From the NCBI GenBank assembly GCA_963932465.1, contig OZ010792.1, positions 513,903,100-513,967,099 of the forward strand: 64,000 nt of DNA, in the 5' to 3' direction. The notes beneath the pieces were generated by a model, which saw only the letters and a list, made by a program, of their open reading frames with translations, did not search any database and had not been told where the DNA came from. The DNA comes from Maratus speciosus. Taxonomy: Eukaryota; Arthropoda; Arachnida; Araneae; Salticidae. Shown one piece after another: positions 9,889 through 20,359 of this stretch; the stretch's first letter is position 1; every line of letters begins with the position of its first letter. The position numbers and the translations under genes are program-made.

Positions 9889-11095
9889 GCTTTTGTATTA
9901 TTACTATATTTTTAATACGTATTTTATAAGGATGTTGATTTGATATTTTATATGTTATTGGTGAATTTCATTAATTATTAGCTTTATTATTGTTTAATCT
10001 TATTTACAATCATTTGTTATAAATTTTAATTTAATAAGGACAATATCATATTAATTACTAATAGTATGCCATTTTTATAGTGATTAATATACATATAAGT
10101 ATATTTAATATAAATAAAGTTATACTGTATGGATTAAAATTGGGTAATTATATTTATTATTATTCCTCTATTCTTATTAATATTTTAATATTTATTTATT
10201 TTCACCTAGTGTTATATAATTTATTATCGGTTTATTGTTTTTGAATGTCCCACATTCATACTTTTAGGATTTTTATGGATGTATAAAATAATCCACACAC
10301 TATATTTGTGCTTTTTAGGTAATTGGAATTTAAGTATCAGTTCACCTTCTTTATACTACCATATGTTTTTTATTTCCTGTTCATTTTATAATTATCTTAT
10401 ATATAATAGTTTTTATTAAAGATTTTTATATTTTTAACAATTATTTATATTAATTATTAATGAATTTATTCTGTTTTATAGCATATAGCTATATGCTATA
10501 TTTTATCGATGTTCTAGAATTATTTAAATTCTTAGTGTAGTTTAAATAAATTTGCTAATAGAATATTTTGTATGCTTTTTAAATTTTATTAACAATAGTT
10601 TTTTTTTTTTTTTTTTTTTAAATACATTGTGTGGTTTATATTCAGTTTATAATTATCTATATATAAGGATATTTTTGGTTTTGCTGTTAATAAAAAAATT
10701 GTTACATTCAATTGCTTACAACTGAAGCAAGTCTTTTGACAATTAAATCATAAATGTAATACTAGATGGCAGCACCACAATTTGTGTTTTTTTTTCGATA
10801 AGTTCTAGATTTACTTCTTCCAGCTACATTTCAGTTATAATTTACTACACCAGGGGGAATTTTTAGCTAAATTTTGACGATATTGTTTAACGGTTTTTAA
10901 TTAATTTAATAGTGCATTTTAATTATGTAATTACTTTCTATTTATATTATTTTATATTATATTAAAAGTTATTTAACATTTATTTCAATATGTATTAACT
11001 GCATCCTATGGTATCAATTACTGTGATTTCTTAACTGTTTTATTAACCTTAATCTTTACGATATGGGTGCCATGTGAGCGTGGTTTTATTCTAAA
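9887..11095. other. Very AT-rich stretch, no gene
   Basis: I see a T-run at 10600-10619 and a perfect short palindrome TAGCATATAGCTATATGCTA near 10479-10498. I see no coding signal and no copy elsewhere in the window. Confidence 0.5.
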
Positions 11096-11500
11096 ATATT
11101 AATCGGTATGGTGTTTATTATTTCATTTTATATCCTATAAATATTTAAATAGGTTTTATTGTTTTTTCCAATTCATATTATTTGTTTCTATTCTGTTTTC
11201 ATTTTTAATCAATTCACTTGATTTTAATGGTTGTTAGGGCACAGGGGAAAATAACTTTTAGCTTTAGCTTATTTTTCCCACAGAAAACAACCATTTTGCT
11301 TATATCATTGAATTCTGTGCCCTTGAAAACGTAATTCAATATATAAGCATTTCCATTATTTGTCGGTGTCCACTTTCTTATTTTTCTTCCATAATAATTC
11401 TTATAAATAATTTAATCTTTTTTTTTTATATATATACTTACAGCTTTAATTCATAATATTACGGTTTTTGATGGTGGTAGGTTATGTTTAATTATTGGTT
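11096..11500 (+). repeat. Structured repeat family, copy A
   Basis: This stretch aligns with 18116-18586 over about 400 bp at moderate identity. Both copies end in a GGTGGT(A/C)GGT(A/T)ATGTTTA phrase followed by a TA-rich tract. It contains the conserved fold described separately. No open frame is conserved. It follows the reverse-transcriptase fragment by 1.4 kb, but copy B has no such neighbour, so the association may be accidental. Confidence 0.75.
11226..11348 (+). other. Conserved interleaved RNA-like fold, copy A
   Basis: Helix P1 pairs 11226-11235 with 11286-11295 (10 bp). P2 pairs 11236-11244 with 11315-11323 (9 bp). P3 is a hairpin, 11245-11251 with 11273-11279. P4 pairs 11298-11314 with 11333-11348 and carries the 3' strand of P2 in its loop. 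P1 and P2 are interleaved, so the fold is a pseudoknot or kissing-hairpin. Against copy B, P1 and P2 differ at four pairs and all four stay complementary (G229-C292 to A-T, T232-A289 to C-G, G238-C321 to A-T, C240-G319 to T-A; last three digits given). The nested P1-P2-P3-P1' order recalls HDV-like ribozymes, but the P4/P2' arrangement differs, so I do not claim that identity. Confidence 0.65.
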
Positions 11501-11567
11501 ATATATAAATATATATATATACGTAAATATAGGGAGAGTATGAACTAATAGTAGGAATTGAAAAAAT

Positions 11568-11768
11568 CGAGTTTTCTCTATCAATCTATTCTCTTGGTGA
11601 ACCTGCAAGGAAAAAACACTACAATCTGCCAAAAAAATTAGATTTATGGTGTATTTCTGACATTGTAAAATCATGGTTTACAATGAAAATCAATGGACGC
11701 AGTCAGAGGTTTTTCGCGATTTCCCAAAATTTGATTTTCTGGATAAGGCGAGTTTTGAAACTCACGTC

Positions 11769-11771
<3 letters not shown>
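11568..11771. mobile_element. GAGGACGTGAG MITE, truncated copy
   Basis: Aligns with 17610-17839 and ends GAAACTCACGTCCTC. The left terminus is missing. The TA microsatellite starts immediately beyond its end. The short frames at 11492-11674 and 11673-11907 are not genes. Confidence 0.7.

Positions 11772-11852
<81 letters not shown>
11772..11852. repeat. (TA)n microsatellite
   Basis: About 40 uninterrupted TA dinucleotides between two MITE-end sequences. Confidence 0.98.
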
Positions 11853-11854
<2 letters not shown>

Positions 11855-12570
11855 AGGACGTGAGTTTCAAAATTCTTTTATCATTTAATAGTTTGATATT
11901 GATTTAATTATAGTTTTATGATTAAATATTGGGAAAATAATTTAGAAATGCTGAAAAGACAGTTTAAAAAATGGTTTTCCTTTTATTCTCTGTTGTCATA
12001 TCTTAAAAAAGAAACAAACAAAGAAAAAATATTTTTAATAGATTCACTACTACTTCCTACTTTCTACTAAAGCTTAAAAAAAGCTATGAATTTTTAATAA
12101 TCTGGGCCCAAATCAATTTAGCGTATTGTAATTGATTGTTTGTTTGTTTTTATTTTATGTTTTGTTGCTTGTTTTTTTTTTTTTTTTCAAATACATGAAT
12201 TGCAGTCACATATATACAAGGACGTGAGTTTCAAAATTCTTTTATCATTTAATAGTTTGATATTGATTTAATTATAGTTTTATGATTAAATATTGGGAAA
12301 ATAATTTAGAAATGCTGAAAAGACAGTTTAAAAATGGTTTTCCTTTTATTCTCTGTTGTCATATCTTAAAAAAGAAACAAACAAAGAAAAAATATTTTTA
12401 ATAGATTCACTACTACTTCCTACTTTCTACTAAAGCTTAAAAAAAGCTATGAATTTTTAATAATCTGGGCCCAAATCAATTTAGCGTATTGTAATTGATT
12501 GTTTGTTTGTTTTTATTTTATGTTTTGTTGTTTGTTTTTTTTTTTTTTTCAAATACATGAATTGCAGTCA
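11851..12570 (+). repeat. Recent 364-bp tandem duplication
   Basis: 11851-12214 and 12215-12570 are nearly identical, differing mainly by one base in an A-run, one C/T and T-run length. Each copy starts TACAAGGACGTGAGTTTCAAAA, a GAGGACGTGAG-type MITE end, and finishes CATGAATTGCAGTCA. The near-identity implies a recent duplication, or collapse and expansion in assembly. No coding capacity. Confidence 0.95.
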
Positions 12571-12597
12571 TAAAATAAAGGTTTGTTTCTTAATACT

Positions 12598-12888
12598 CCA
12601 GGCAATAGGGAATTTTACCTAGCAAAATTAATGGTAGTACTGGAAATCGGCTTTCTAGATGTTTTTTGGGTCGCTGAACTTTTCCCCTAAAACAATAAAA
12701 AAATGGAATTTTTTAATAAAATCCTTTTTTGGGGGCTTTTTACCAAAATTTAGAGGGGTTGCCGGGGGAAATTTTGGTGGGAAGTTACAAATTCGGATTC
12801 AGCGGCCCAAAAAACAACTAGAAAGCCGATTTCCAGTACTACCATTAATTTTGCTAGGTAGAGTCTCTATATGGTCTCTATTGCCTGG
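12598..12888. mobile_element. Foldback element with CCAGGCAATAG ends
   Basis: A 291-bp element whose halves are reverse complements: CCAGGCAATAGGGAATTTTACC at the left, the same word in a diverged, slightly extended right arm, and a long inner match containing TTTTTTGGGTCGCTGAA. It is flanked by ACT on both sides. Related unfolded copies lie at 37920-38770. The plus frame 12659-12904 is part of the repeat. Confidence 0.8.
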
Positions 12889-12899
12889 ACTATGTAAAC

Positions 12900-13185
12900 A
12901 TTGAATGCTTATAAAACCATGTTTGTTAATAACTATTTTTTATCTTCTTTTTAATTAGGTTGAATTTAAATTATGGCATTTAAATCGTGGATAACTATTA
13001 ATACAATTTTCTTAATATTAAACATTAATAAAATTTAAAAATAATTAGGCCACGTCACCATTTTGAAGTGAAAGAATTAACTAATTAAAAGCTTTTCTTC
13101 TATTTCGTTCAAAGAAAGTCATTCTTTTTTTCTACTTTATTAATAAATAAGGATTTCAAAAATTATAACTGAAGATAGTAGTTAT
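12900..13185. other. No recognised feature
   Basis: AT-rich spacer between a foldback element and a CACTG MITE. Nothing repeated or coding seen. Confidence 0.4.
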
Positions 13186-13597
13186 CACTGTAAAAAAAAA
13201 AATCTGTAAAGTTACTAAAATTTTTCTAGGAAACTGGGATTCCTAGAATTTTTTATGTAACGGCAACAACAAAAATTCATGTAACAGATACACGTTTGCA
13301 CTGTAAATCAAAAAATCTGTAAGGTTACTAAGAATTTTTTTAGGAAACTGGGATGCATAAAACTTTTTATGCAACTGCGGCCCGGGTTACAGGTAAAATT
13401 TTAGTAGAATTACTGTAATTTTAATAGATTCTTTTGTAAAGCTACAGATTTCTGTAATCCTTAACTTTACAAAAACTAGTTTTGTAGATTTACATCTTTT
13501 TTTTTTCTTTTTTTTTTTTTTTTTTTTTTTTTGTACAGTGTACAGATAAAATTTCAGTAAGCATACAGATTTCCGTAACTTTACATATGTAGAATTA

Positions 13598-13636
<39 letters not shown>

Positions 13637-13638
13637 GT
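13186..13638. mobile_element. CACTGTAAAA MITE with internal repeats, copy 1
   Basis: Aligns over its length with 44335-44715, where a TA duplication is demonstrated. It begins CACTGTAAAAAAAAAAATCTGTAAAGTTACT and ends AATTACAGA-(T)n-ACAGT. The words CTGTAA, GTTACTAA and TTACAG recur inside on both strands. This copy has expanded T-runs near 13498-13532 and 13600-13633. Non-coding. Confidence 0.8.
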
Positions 13639-14132
13639 ATAAACTGTAAAAAAGTTTAGAAATTTTACTCGTTTGTGATTGCGATTTTTTTCTGTAAAAT
13701 GTCAATTTGAAAATTAAAAAAGCTCATAAACGTAAAATTTAGATAGATTAACTATGAGAATCAATTTAGTCATAACTTTAAAATATGAATACATTTAAAT
13801 AAAAATCGCAAATTTGAAAGTTAATGTAAAATGTTTAGAAAGTTAAATTATAAAATGTTGTGAAAGTTAATATATTGTAAATGTGAATCATGAAAGTTAA
13901 TATATTTTGAAAGATAATCCTCTCAAAATTAGGAAAATTTCAGATAGACAGATTAGGTAATAGAATAGGTAACTGCACATGTGCTATCACCCATAGCAGA
14001 AATATTTCATATTAATAGTGCCCTAAAATTAAACCCCTTGAGAATGGATCAATGATTCTGAGTTTCCCATTCCATTTTTTTTTTCTATTTTGATGGTTAC
14101 TTACAACTGATTTTCATGGCCTTTCTTGAACA

Positions 14133-14163
<31 letters not shown>

Positions 14164-14264
14164 CATATTATTATGTCGAGGTATTATCGTTCCTAATAGG
14201 AATTTATATATAAACTAGATACCATATGAGAAAACATAATAATATATATTTTAAACTTTAACTA
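13639..14264. other. AT-rich stretch, no gene
   Basis: A T-run lies at 14138-14163. The phrase GAAAGTTAATATATT recurs around 13860-13905. No coding signal. Confidence 0.45.
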
Positions 14265-14918
14265 AGGGGCCACCCACATATGATGGCACGCTTGGAAGGG
14301 AGGGAGGGGGTTCGAGAAATTGTGACAGTTTGACAAAGGGGTTTGATGGGGATAAGAAGAAGTGTGACATCACACATTTTATTGTGTGTTTAAACGTTGT
14401 TTTTAAATAATTTTAAATAATTTATCACACATTTTGGTTAAAATAAGAGAATTAAAAATCAGAAGATAAATTTTGAAGTTGTTATTTTGAAATTAAAGTA
14501 TTTTGTGTTCATAAAGTAAAGATAAGATTTAAAGTCAAATATATTATATTCTATTTCAAATTTCAAAATACTACTGTTTTAAGTTTATATTAATATTTTA
14601 TTACTATTGTATATTAATATTTTTTTGTTGTAAACCTTAATCTTATTTCATACAAAATAAATACTCGAATCATTTTTATTGTTATGCTCACAAATGCAAT
14701 TAAAACCCATAGTTAAAGTTTAAAAATAAAATTTGAAATATGATCTATAACGTAGTGCTTTGTTTCTGAACTGCAAATATATGTTTATGTAATATAGCGC
14801 GACATGTGACAAGAGGGGGGTAGGAGGATATGGTGAAGTGTGACACTTTGTGACAAAGGGGGGGGGGGAGGGGGTCAAAAATATTGAAGAAAGTGTGACA
14901 TCATTTATGGACAGCCCT
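14265..14918. mobile_element. DNA transposon remnant with GGGGCCACCCA ends
   Basis: Left end AGGGGCCACCCACATATGATG and right end CATCATTTATGGACAGCCCT are imperfect inverted repeats. Subterminal segments with GTGACA and G-runs also pair in inverse orientation (14290-14375 against 14800-14905). The interior is AT-rich and non-coding. Similar GGGGC(C/T)(G/A)(T/C)CCATAAAT ends are widespread in arthropod genomes. No clear target duplication. Confidence 0.65.
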
Positions 14919-15329
14919 AAGCCATTTCCCACCAGGTGTAACAAAGACCTATCGTGTGAAAGTTTTTTTTAAAACATAAATTTGACCGTGGTTGAAACTT
15001 ACTTTGACGATTTATTAAAAAAAAAAAAAATCAATTTTATTGAATTTTTGTTATTGTCTTTTTCGTCAGCGCCCGATAAAAAATAAAATTGTGTTTAACC
15101 TGTCCTACATTTTTTTTTTTTTTTAAACATGAGTGCAATACAGTAACAAACACTAACCCACACAAATATATACGAGTATATATGAGGCATTCTCAGATAA
15201 TTTTGACTTTTAAGAACCTGAATAATGATTTTTATTTTAGTATATATTCTTGGGGTTTTTTAGGGTTCCGTACTTAAAAAGTGAAAACGGAACCATTATA
15301 AGATCACTCCTGTGTCTGTCTGTCACAGT

Positions 15330-16041
15330 CAGGGCCGAAACTAGCCTTTTTTGCACCCGGGGCAAGCATGGATTTTGGCGCCCCCCCCCCCTTTTCCGCA
15401 AAGTATATTTACAAAGAGAATTTTACTAATTTTCTAATAGCCGACTTATTTTAAAATTTAAAATATGTAATCTTAAAATATGTAATACTGAACTACGTAA
15501 TCCACAATGGCGGATCCAAAGGGGGGGGGGGGAGGGGTCACGGGGGTCATGACTCCCCTCTGAACATCAACAAAAATATTCTAAAGATCATTTTTAAAAT
15601 GAAGTATTCAGTTAGAGTCCCGATTATCCGAGTCCTGCTTAACCGAGTTTCCGCTTTCACCGAGTTATTTTCTTCTGATGGACTGATGGCTTCTATTATT
15701 ATGAAACAGCCATTATAAATGAAATGTTAGTCGAAGAGGAAAGAGCAGTTGTAAAAAGTTAGAACTCTGATTTTCTGGTCAGAATGGGAAGGAAAAAAAT
15801 GGCCATATATATATTTTTTTTTCTTCCCATTCTGACCAGAAAATCAGAGTTCTAACTTTTTACGCCTGCTCTTTCATCTTCAACTAACACTTCATTTATA
15901 ATGGCTGTTTCACAATAATAGAAGCCATCAGTCCATCAGAAGAAAATGATCCATTCCAAAGGTATAATCACTCATTTGGCGCCCCTTCGTTCTGGCGCCC
16001 GGGGCACATGCCCCCTCTGCCCCCCCTTAGTTTCGGCCCTG
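15330..16041. mobile_element. hAT element, non-autonomous, 8-bp duplication
   Basis: The TIRs are CAGGGCCGAAACTAGCC and the complement of CAGGGCCGAAACTAAGG. They are flanked by perfect GTCACAGT duplications at 15322-15329 and 16042-16049. GGCGCCC words and C-runs mark both sub-ends. The interior holds a Tigger-like end (15606-15660) and a long hairpin. No transposase frame. Confidence 0.92.
15664..15952. repeat. Near-perfect inverted repeat inside hAT
   Basis: Arms of about 130 bp run from ATTTTCTTCTGATGGACTG to the complementary CAGTCCATCAGAAGAAAAT, around a centre of TATATA and T/A runs near 15805-15820. The left flank carries CAGT(TA)GAGTCCCGATTATCCG, a Tigger-type TIR, so it may be a Tigger-derived foldback captured in the hAT. 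Confidence 0.85.
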
Positions 16042-17010
16042 GTCACAGTCATTTTACTCGTAAACTATGGAACGAGGAAAGTTCAAATTGGGGAAAGTAA
16101 TAAAGATTATTGACCCACATATTTACAGATTATTCAACATTCACAAATATATTTAGGAATAATATAGATGGACTAATTAAATTATTTGAAGAAAAAAAAA
16201 TCTTTTCTTTTTATATCGTGTGGGTTATCATGTGAAAGTTTTCGTAAACGGTGAACTCAAAAGTACATTTCTTTTAATTTTATGTATTACGTGTTCAGAT
16301 ATATCGTCGAAAATGTAGTTCAAAAATGTGCCCCCCCCCCCCCATCTATTTCCGAATCTACTGAAACTATAAAAGCAATAAACGTCAAATTGTTAAAAAC
16401 TGACTAATTTAATTAGAATTAATCACATAAATACTATGGGATTCGCGCCTAGTTGTATTGAGTGGCTCCCGTATTTGCTCAATACGGCTCCCCGTTTCCA
16501 AAAAGTTTAAAAGTTAATTAAAACCTATCTGAAAAACGCGGCACGGACCAAAGTGGGGTTGCAACTTTGCGACCTCCTTTCGAAGGGCGCTTGGCGCAAT
16601 ACCAGGTTTAAAATTTGAACAAGAGTTTTGTTTAGCTACACTGTAAAAAGAAAAGATTATTACTACGCTAAATTTAGTTTTATGAAATGCAAATGAAGTT
16701 TAAACATGCACTACTTTTATTGTCAGTACCGAATTAAGTTCATCATAAACAGATTAGGATAAGATTAAAAAAAAGAGTTTACAGAATGAGTAATATTTGA
16801 TGTTATTTAGGCTTCATATCTCTTTGAACTTTTATGTATACCCATTCATATTTTTCTAGTATATACAGCTATACCCAACCCTACGTTGTATAGTTTTTTT
16901 ACAAAGACTTATTCTTTTAGCAACGATTTTTTAAATAATACAGTTAATAATTCCTATATGTATTGTACGGAATCCTCTGAGCGCGAGTAATACTCGCACT
17001 TGACCGTTTA

Positions 17011-17585
17011 TTTATTTCTTATACTGGGAAACATCCCATTGTATGACTGTATAACAATATTAACCAGATAAGTTTAGATAAATAAGTTAAGATAAATAAG
17101 TTTGGGACGATGTTGGGGGTCCAAATATACCACGAAACTCCTTACCGTGATGTGTCCCTGATGCTGATTTCTAAATTTGAAGCTGTCCCTGTAAAATTGT
17201 TTCAATAAAAGTCATTCGATGTAATTTTTTCTCGAAACTGGGACTATTGTTTTAATGTTATACCAAAATATTGTACAAATACTGCATTGTCATTATTTCT
17301 TATTTTAATGTTCTGTGGGTACTATGTAAATTCATTACAAGTAAAAATTTAGAAGAAAATAAAAAGTTAGAGAGGTAAAACGGTAAGGAAAATTAAACTC
17401 GCAAGTTTAACTTAAACCTCAGTTAAATTGAAAAAATCTTCGCTGCTCACCATTTTTTATTTTTATTATGAATCATTAAGGCATTCGTCTATAAGTTAAA
17501 AATGTTATTTTACTAAGTTTAATTTCACCAGATTTTTATTCCTGAAAGTTAAAATTTTATGAGAATGCCTCATATACCATGTATT
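17011..17585. other. No recognised feature
   Basis: AT-rich with no repeat or coding signal that I can support. Confidence 0.4.
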
Positions 17586-17839
17586 GAGGACGTTAGTTTC
17601 AAAATTCGCCTTATCCAAAATTTAAAAAATCGAATTTTCTCTATCAATCTATCCTATTGGTGAACCTGCTTCGAAAAAACAGTACAACCTGCAAAAAAAA
17701 AAAACTAGTTTTATCGTGTATTTCTGGTATTGTAAAATCTTGGTTTACAATGAAAATCAATGAATGTAGTCAGAGGTTTATACGAGATTTCCCAAAATTT
17801 GATTTTCTGGACTAGGCAAGTTTTAAAACTCATGTCCTC
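17586..17839. mobile_element. GAGGACGTTAG MITE, full copy
   Basis: The TIRs are GAGGACGTTAGTTTCAAAATTCGCC and the complement of GAGGACATGAGTTTTAAAACTTGCC. Length 254 bp, non-coding. A truncated copy precedes the TA tract at 11568-11771. Confidence 0.8.
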
Positions 17840-17849
17840 ATAAATGTTT

Positions 17850-18115
17850 AAGTTTGATTGCTCTATTTATCACTTGGGGGCATTATCGGCGTAAAAGAAA
17901 GTTGAGTTAAACCTTTGTTAACTAATTTTAACTTGAAATGTGGTTACCCTATGATAAAACATTAAAAAATTACTTTTAAAATTTTAACTATGCAATTTCC
18001 CTCGTGGGGCATACCAACGTAAAAGAGAAAAATATATATTATGTAAAATGTTTTACCAAACCATCATCTGTGGCAGAAGTTTATACTGAAGATTAAAAAA
18101 TTATAATGCATATAT
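17850..18115 (+). repeat. Old ~130-bp tandem repeat, block 1
   Basis: Diverged units carry CTATGCAATTTCTC, GGGC(A/G)TTATyGGCGTAAAAG, GAATCTGTCC and a GTCGTCATATGATAAAACAT word. Further blocks are at 18790-19400 and 22500-22850, now separated by later insertions. Confidence 0.5.
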
Positions 18116-18586
18116 AAGGTATGTTGTGTAATATTACTATTTTTCCTTGCTATAAATTAAATATTTAAAAAGGTTGTATTGCTTTTTCCATTTCATGGCA
18201 TTTAATATTATTCTGTTTTCATCTTGAAACTATTCTCTTGGTCATTTTAGTCGTTAGAGTACAGGGGGAAAATTTTTCAGCTTTTAGCTTTTTTTCCTCA
18301 CAGAAAACGACTATTTTGCTCATATAATTGAATTCTGTACTCTTGATAACGTAATTCAATATATAAGCTTTTCAATTATTTTTATCGGTATCCATATTCT
18401 TCTTTTTTTCTTCCATATTAATTCTTGTAATATAGTAATAGTACAAGGGACTTTATTTTATACATAGCAGCTTGTATATTATGTTTTTGGTATCCATATT
18501 AAGTGTGTTGGGGGAAACGGTATTATTGTCATTTCATTCATACTATCACAATTTTTGAGGGTGGTCGGTAATGTTTATTTAATGGT
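18116..18586 (+). repeat. Structured repeat family, copy B
   Basis: Homologous to 11096-11500, and sits inside the old 130-bp tandem array. It ends in a TA-rich tract like copy A. It is not next to any reverse-transcriptase sequence. No open frame. Confidence 0.75.
18246..18368 (+). other. Conserved interleaved RNA-like fold, copy B
   Basis: P1 pairs 18248-18255 with 18306-18313. P2 pairs 18256-18264 with 18335-18343. P4 pairs 18318-18334 with 18353-18368. P3 (18264-18272 with 18290-18298) is weaker than in copy A. All substitutions in P1 and P2 relative to copy A are compensatory, while loops and joining segments differ freely or are shared unpaired (for example ACAGAAAA before the P1 3' strand). 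Confidence 0.65.
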
Positions 18587-18629
18587 TATATATATATATA
18601 TGTATATTGTATATATATATATATGTATG

Positions 18630-18683
<54 letters not shown>

Positions 18684-18724
18684 ATATTGTGTATATATAT
18701 ATATATGTATGTATATGTATGTAT

Positions 18725-18759
<35 letters not shown>
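18587..18759. repeat. Compound (TA)n/(TG)n microsatellite
   Basis: TA tracts interrupted by GTATGTATATTGTATA blocks and one (TG)n tract. The two overlapping plus-strand frames here are microsatellite translations. Confidence 0.97.
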
Positions 18760-18763
<4 letters not shown>

Positions 18764-18789
18764 TTTTATTTAAATTTCGTTGTACTGTC

Positions 18790-19400
18790 CTCTGCCACGA
18801 GATGATATAAACAAAAAATAAAAGGCTGTTGAATCTGTCCAACCTATTACTTGAGTACGGCTGTCATGCAGTAAAACATTAAAAAAATCAATTTTTATTT
18901 AAATTTAGCTACCCTTTTCCCCACCAGCACGCATTATAGACGCAAAAAATGTGTTGTAATCTGTCCTATCAATTTTTAATTTCAATACGATTGTCATATA
19001 GTTAATTTTTTTAGAAACGTAATAAAAAGTCCATCTTATTTAGATTTGTTTTATCAATTTCTCGCTAAGAGTCATTATTATCGTGAAGGAAGAGTTGAAT
19101 CTGTCCTATCTAATTTTAACTTTGAGTATAGTCGTCATATTAGAAAACATAAAAATAAATAAATAAATAAAATTTTAGCTATGCAATTCTCCTCCAAAGG
19201 CGCTACAGCATAAAATCTATCATGTGAAAAATTTTATCAGATCTCAAATTTGACCGTAGCAGACACTTAATCTGAAGATTTCATTAAAGAAGCATATAAA
19301 ATCAATTTAATTTTAAATTAGTTCAATTATTTCTCGTAAGGACGCGCTAAAAACAATGTAAATTCCGTCGAATCTGTGCAACGGTTTTTTAAACTTTCCA
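18790..19400 (+). repeat. Old ~130-bp tandem repeat, block 2
   Basis: The phrase (G/T)AATCTGTCC recurs at about 18833, 18959 and 19092 (spacing 126 and 133), again in altered form near 19370, with a shared GTCGTCATAT word between. Units are strongly diverged, so this is an old array. Non-coding. Confidence 0.6.
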
Positions 19401-19569
19401 ACAAAGTTGAAAGGTGTTTATGATTTCGGTTTGTCTGTCCGTCTGACCATCTGTCCGCGCTCTAACTCACTAAATATACTCGGATTGTCCTGAAAATTTT
19501 GGACGTTATTGACGCTTACCCTAGCACAATCCTATTTCAAATGACGTTTGTAGCATGTTTGGTTTATTT

Positions 19570-19935
19570 ACAGGGACAGTCAAAAGTATTCCGTTACATT
19601 ACGGCCAATGGGGAAAAATCGTTTTAAATGAATTTTAAAGATGTTACACTTTTTCAAACATAATAAAATTGATATGCATTCGCGAATTGAACTAAAATAT
19701 GCATTCTGTAGAATATGCGGTGCAAAGAATAGTTATTATTCATTTACAGGGCCACACAAAAGATTTCTGTTACATAATGGTATAGGGAAATGGTAGTGGG
19801 GGAATTGTTTGCGGGGTGCTTTAAATATGTTAAACTATTTCATACATAATAAAATTGATATACTTCGCTGAGGCTTACTATAAGTTATTTCATGTATAAT
19901 ACGAAGTGCATAGCATTTACTGGGACACACAAAAG
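19570..19935 (+). repeat. ACAGGGCCACACAAAAG tandem repeat, block 1
   Basis: The phrase ACAGGGxCAxxCAAAAG(A/T)(T)TTC occurs at about 19571, 19745 and 19918, a spacing of about 174 bp. More units with shorter spacing are at 21905-22420, and its complement is built into the repeats at 24412-25140. Non-coding, diverged. Confidence 0.6.
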
Positions 19936-20126
19936 ATTTCATATATTCGATAAGATATTCTATGCGTAGTACTGTATATTAGAGATGATGGCAGGACATG
20001 CATTTTAGGTAGATTTCGTATGAAATACTACCTATTGGCGTCGTTCTTATGTTGGAATTTCTGAAAAATTTTTGCAGATCTACACCGATCATGACCCCTA
20101 GAGCCCCAAACCACCCTCAGTAAAAA

Positions 20127-20129
<3 letters not shown>

Positions 20130-20199
<70 letters not shown>

Positions 20200-20208
20200 A
20201 TATATATC
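20130..20208. repeat. (TA)n microsatellite
   Basis: A long TA tract grading into TATG and TATC repeats. Confidence 0.97.
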
Positions 20209-20359
20209 ACTTTCTTCTGGACACGATAACTTCCACAATTCTGCACCAATCTCTTCCAAACTGATACATAAAATCAAGGGGCATAAAATCTCGGTCATGT
20301 TCGTTAATGGGCAAAATCGGACCAAGGGGATGGAAATAGGGAGTGGTTTTGTGAAAACA

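Larger units (their letters stand above)
15255..17010 (+). repeat. GGGTTCCGTAC-type dispersed repeat, split by hAT
   Basis: 15255-15329 begins TTTTTTAGGGTTCCGTAC and continues with a CTGTGTCTGTCTGTC tract. After the hAT insertion it resumes at 16042. Near 16970-17005 comes TGTACGGAATCCTCTGAGCGCGAGTAATACTCGCACTTGACCG. As far as I remember, very similar begin and end phrases mark a repeat that is abundant in Lepidoptera and some other insects. No frame is open. Element boundaries and class are inferred. Confidence 0.5.

Noticed and set aside
11226..11348. Assignment of the interleaved fold to HDV-like, hammerhead or twister ribozymes
   Set aside because: Hammerhead core words (CTGATGA, GAAA in the right places) are absent, the twister consensus is not visible, and P2' sits in the loop of P4, unlike HDV. 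Only the topology of P1-P2-P3 is HDV-like.
18555..18805. Tyr/Ile-rich small proteins
   Set aside because: Direct translation of TA/TG microsatellites.
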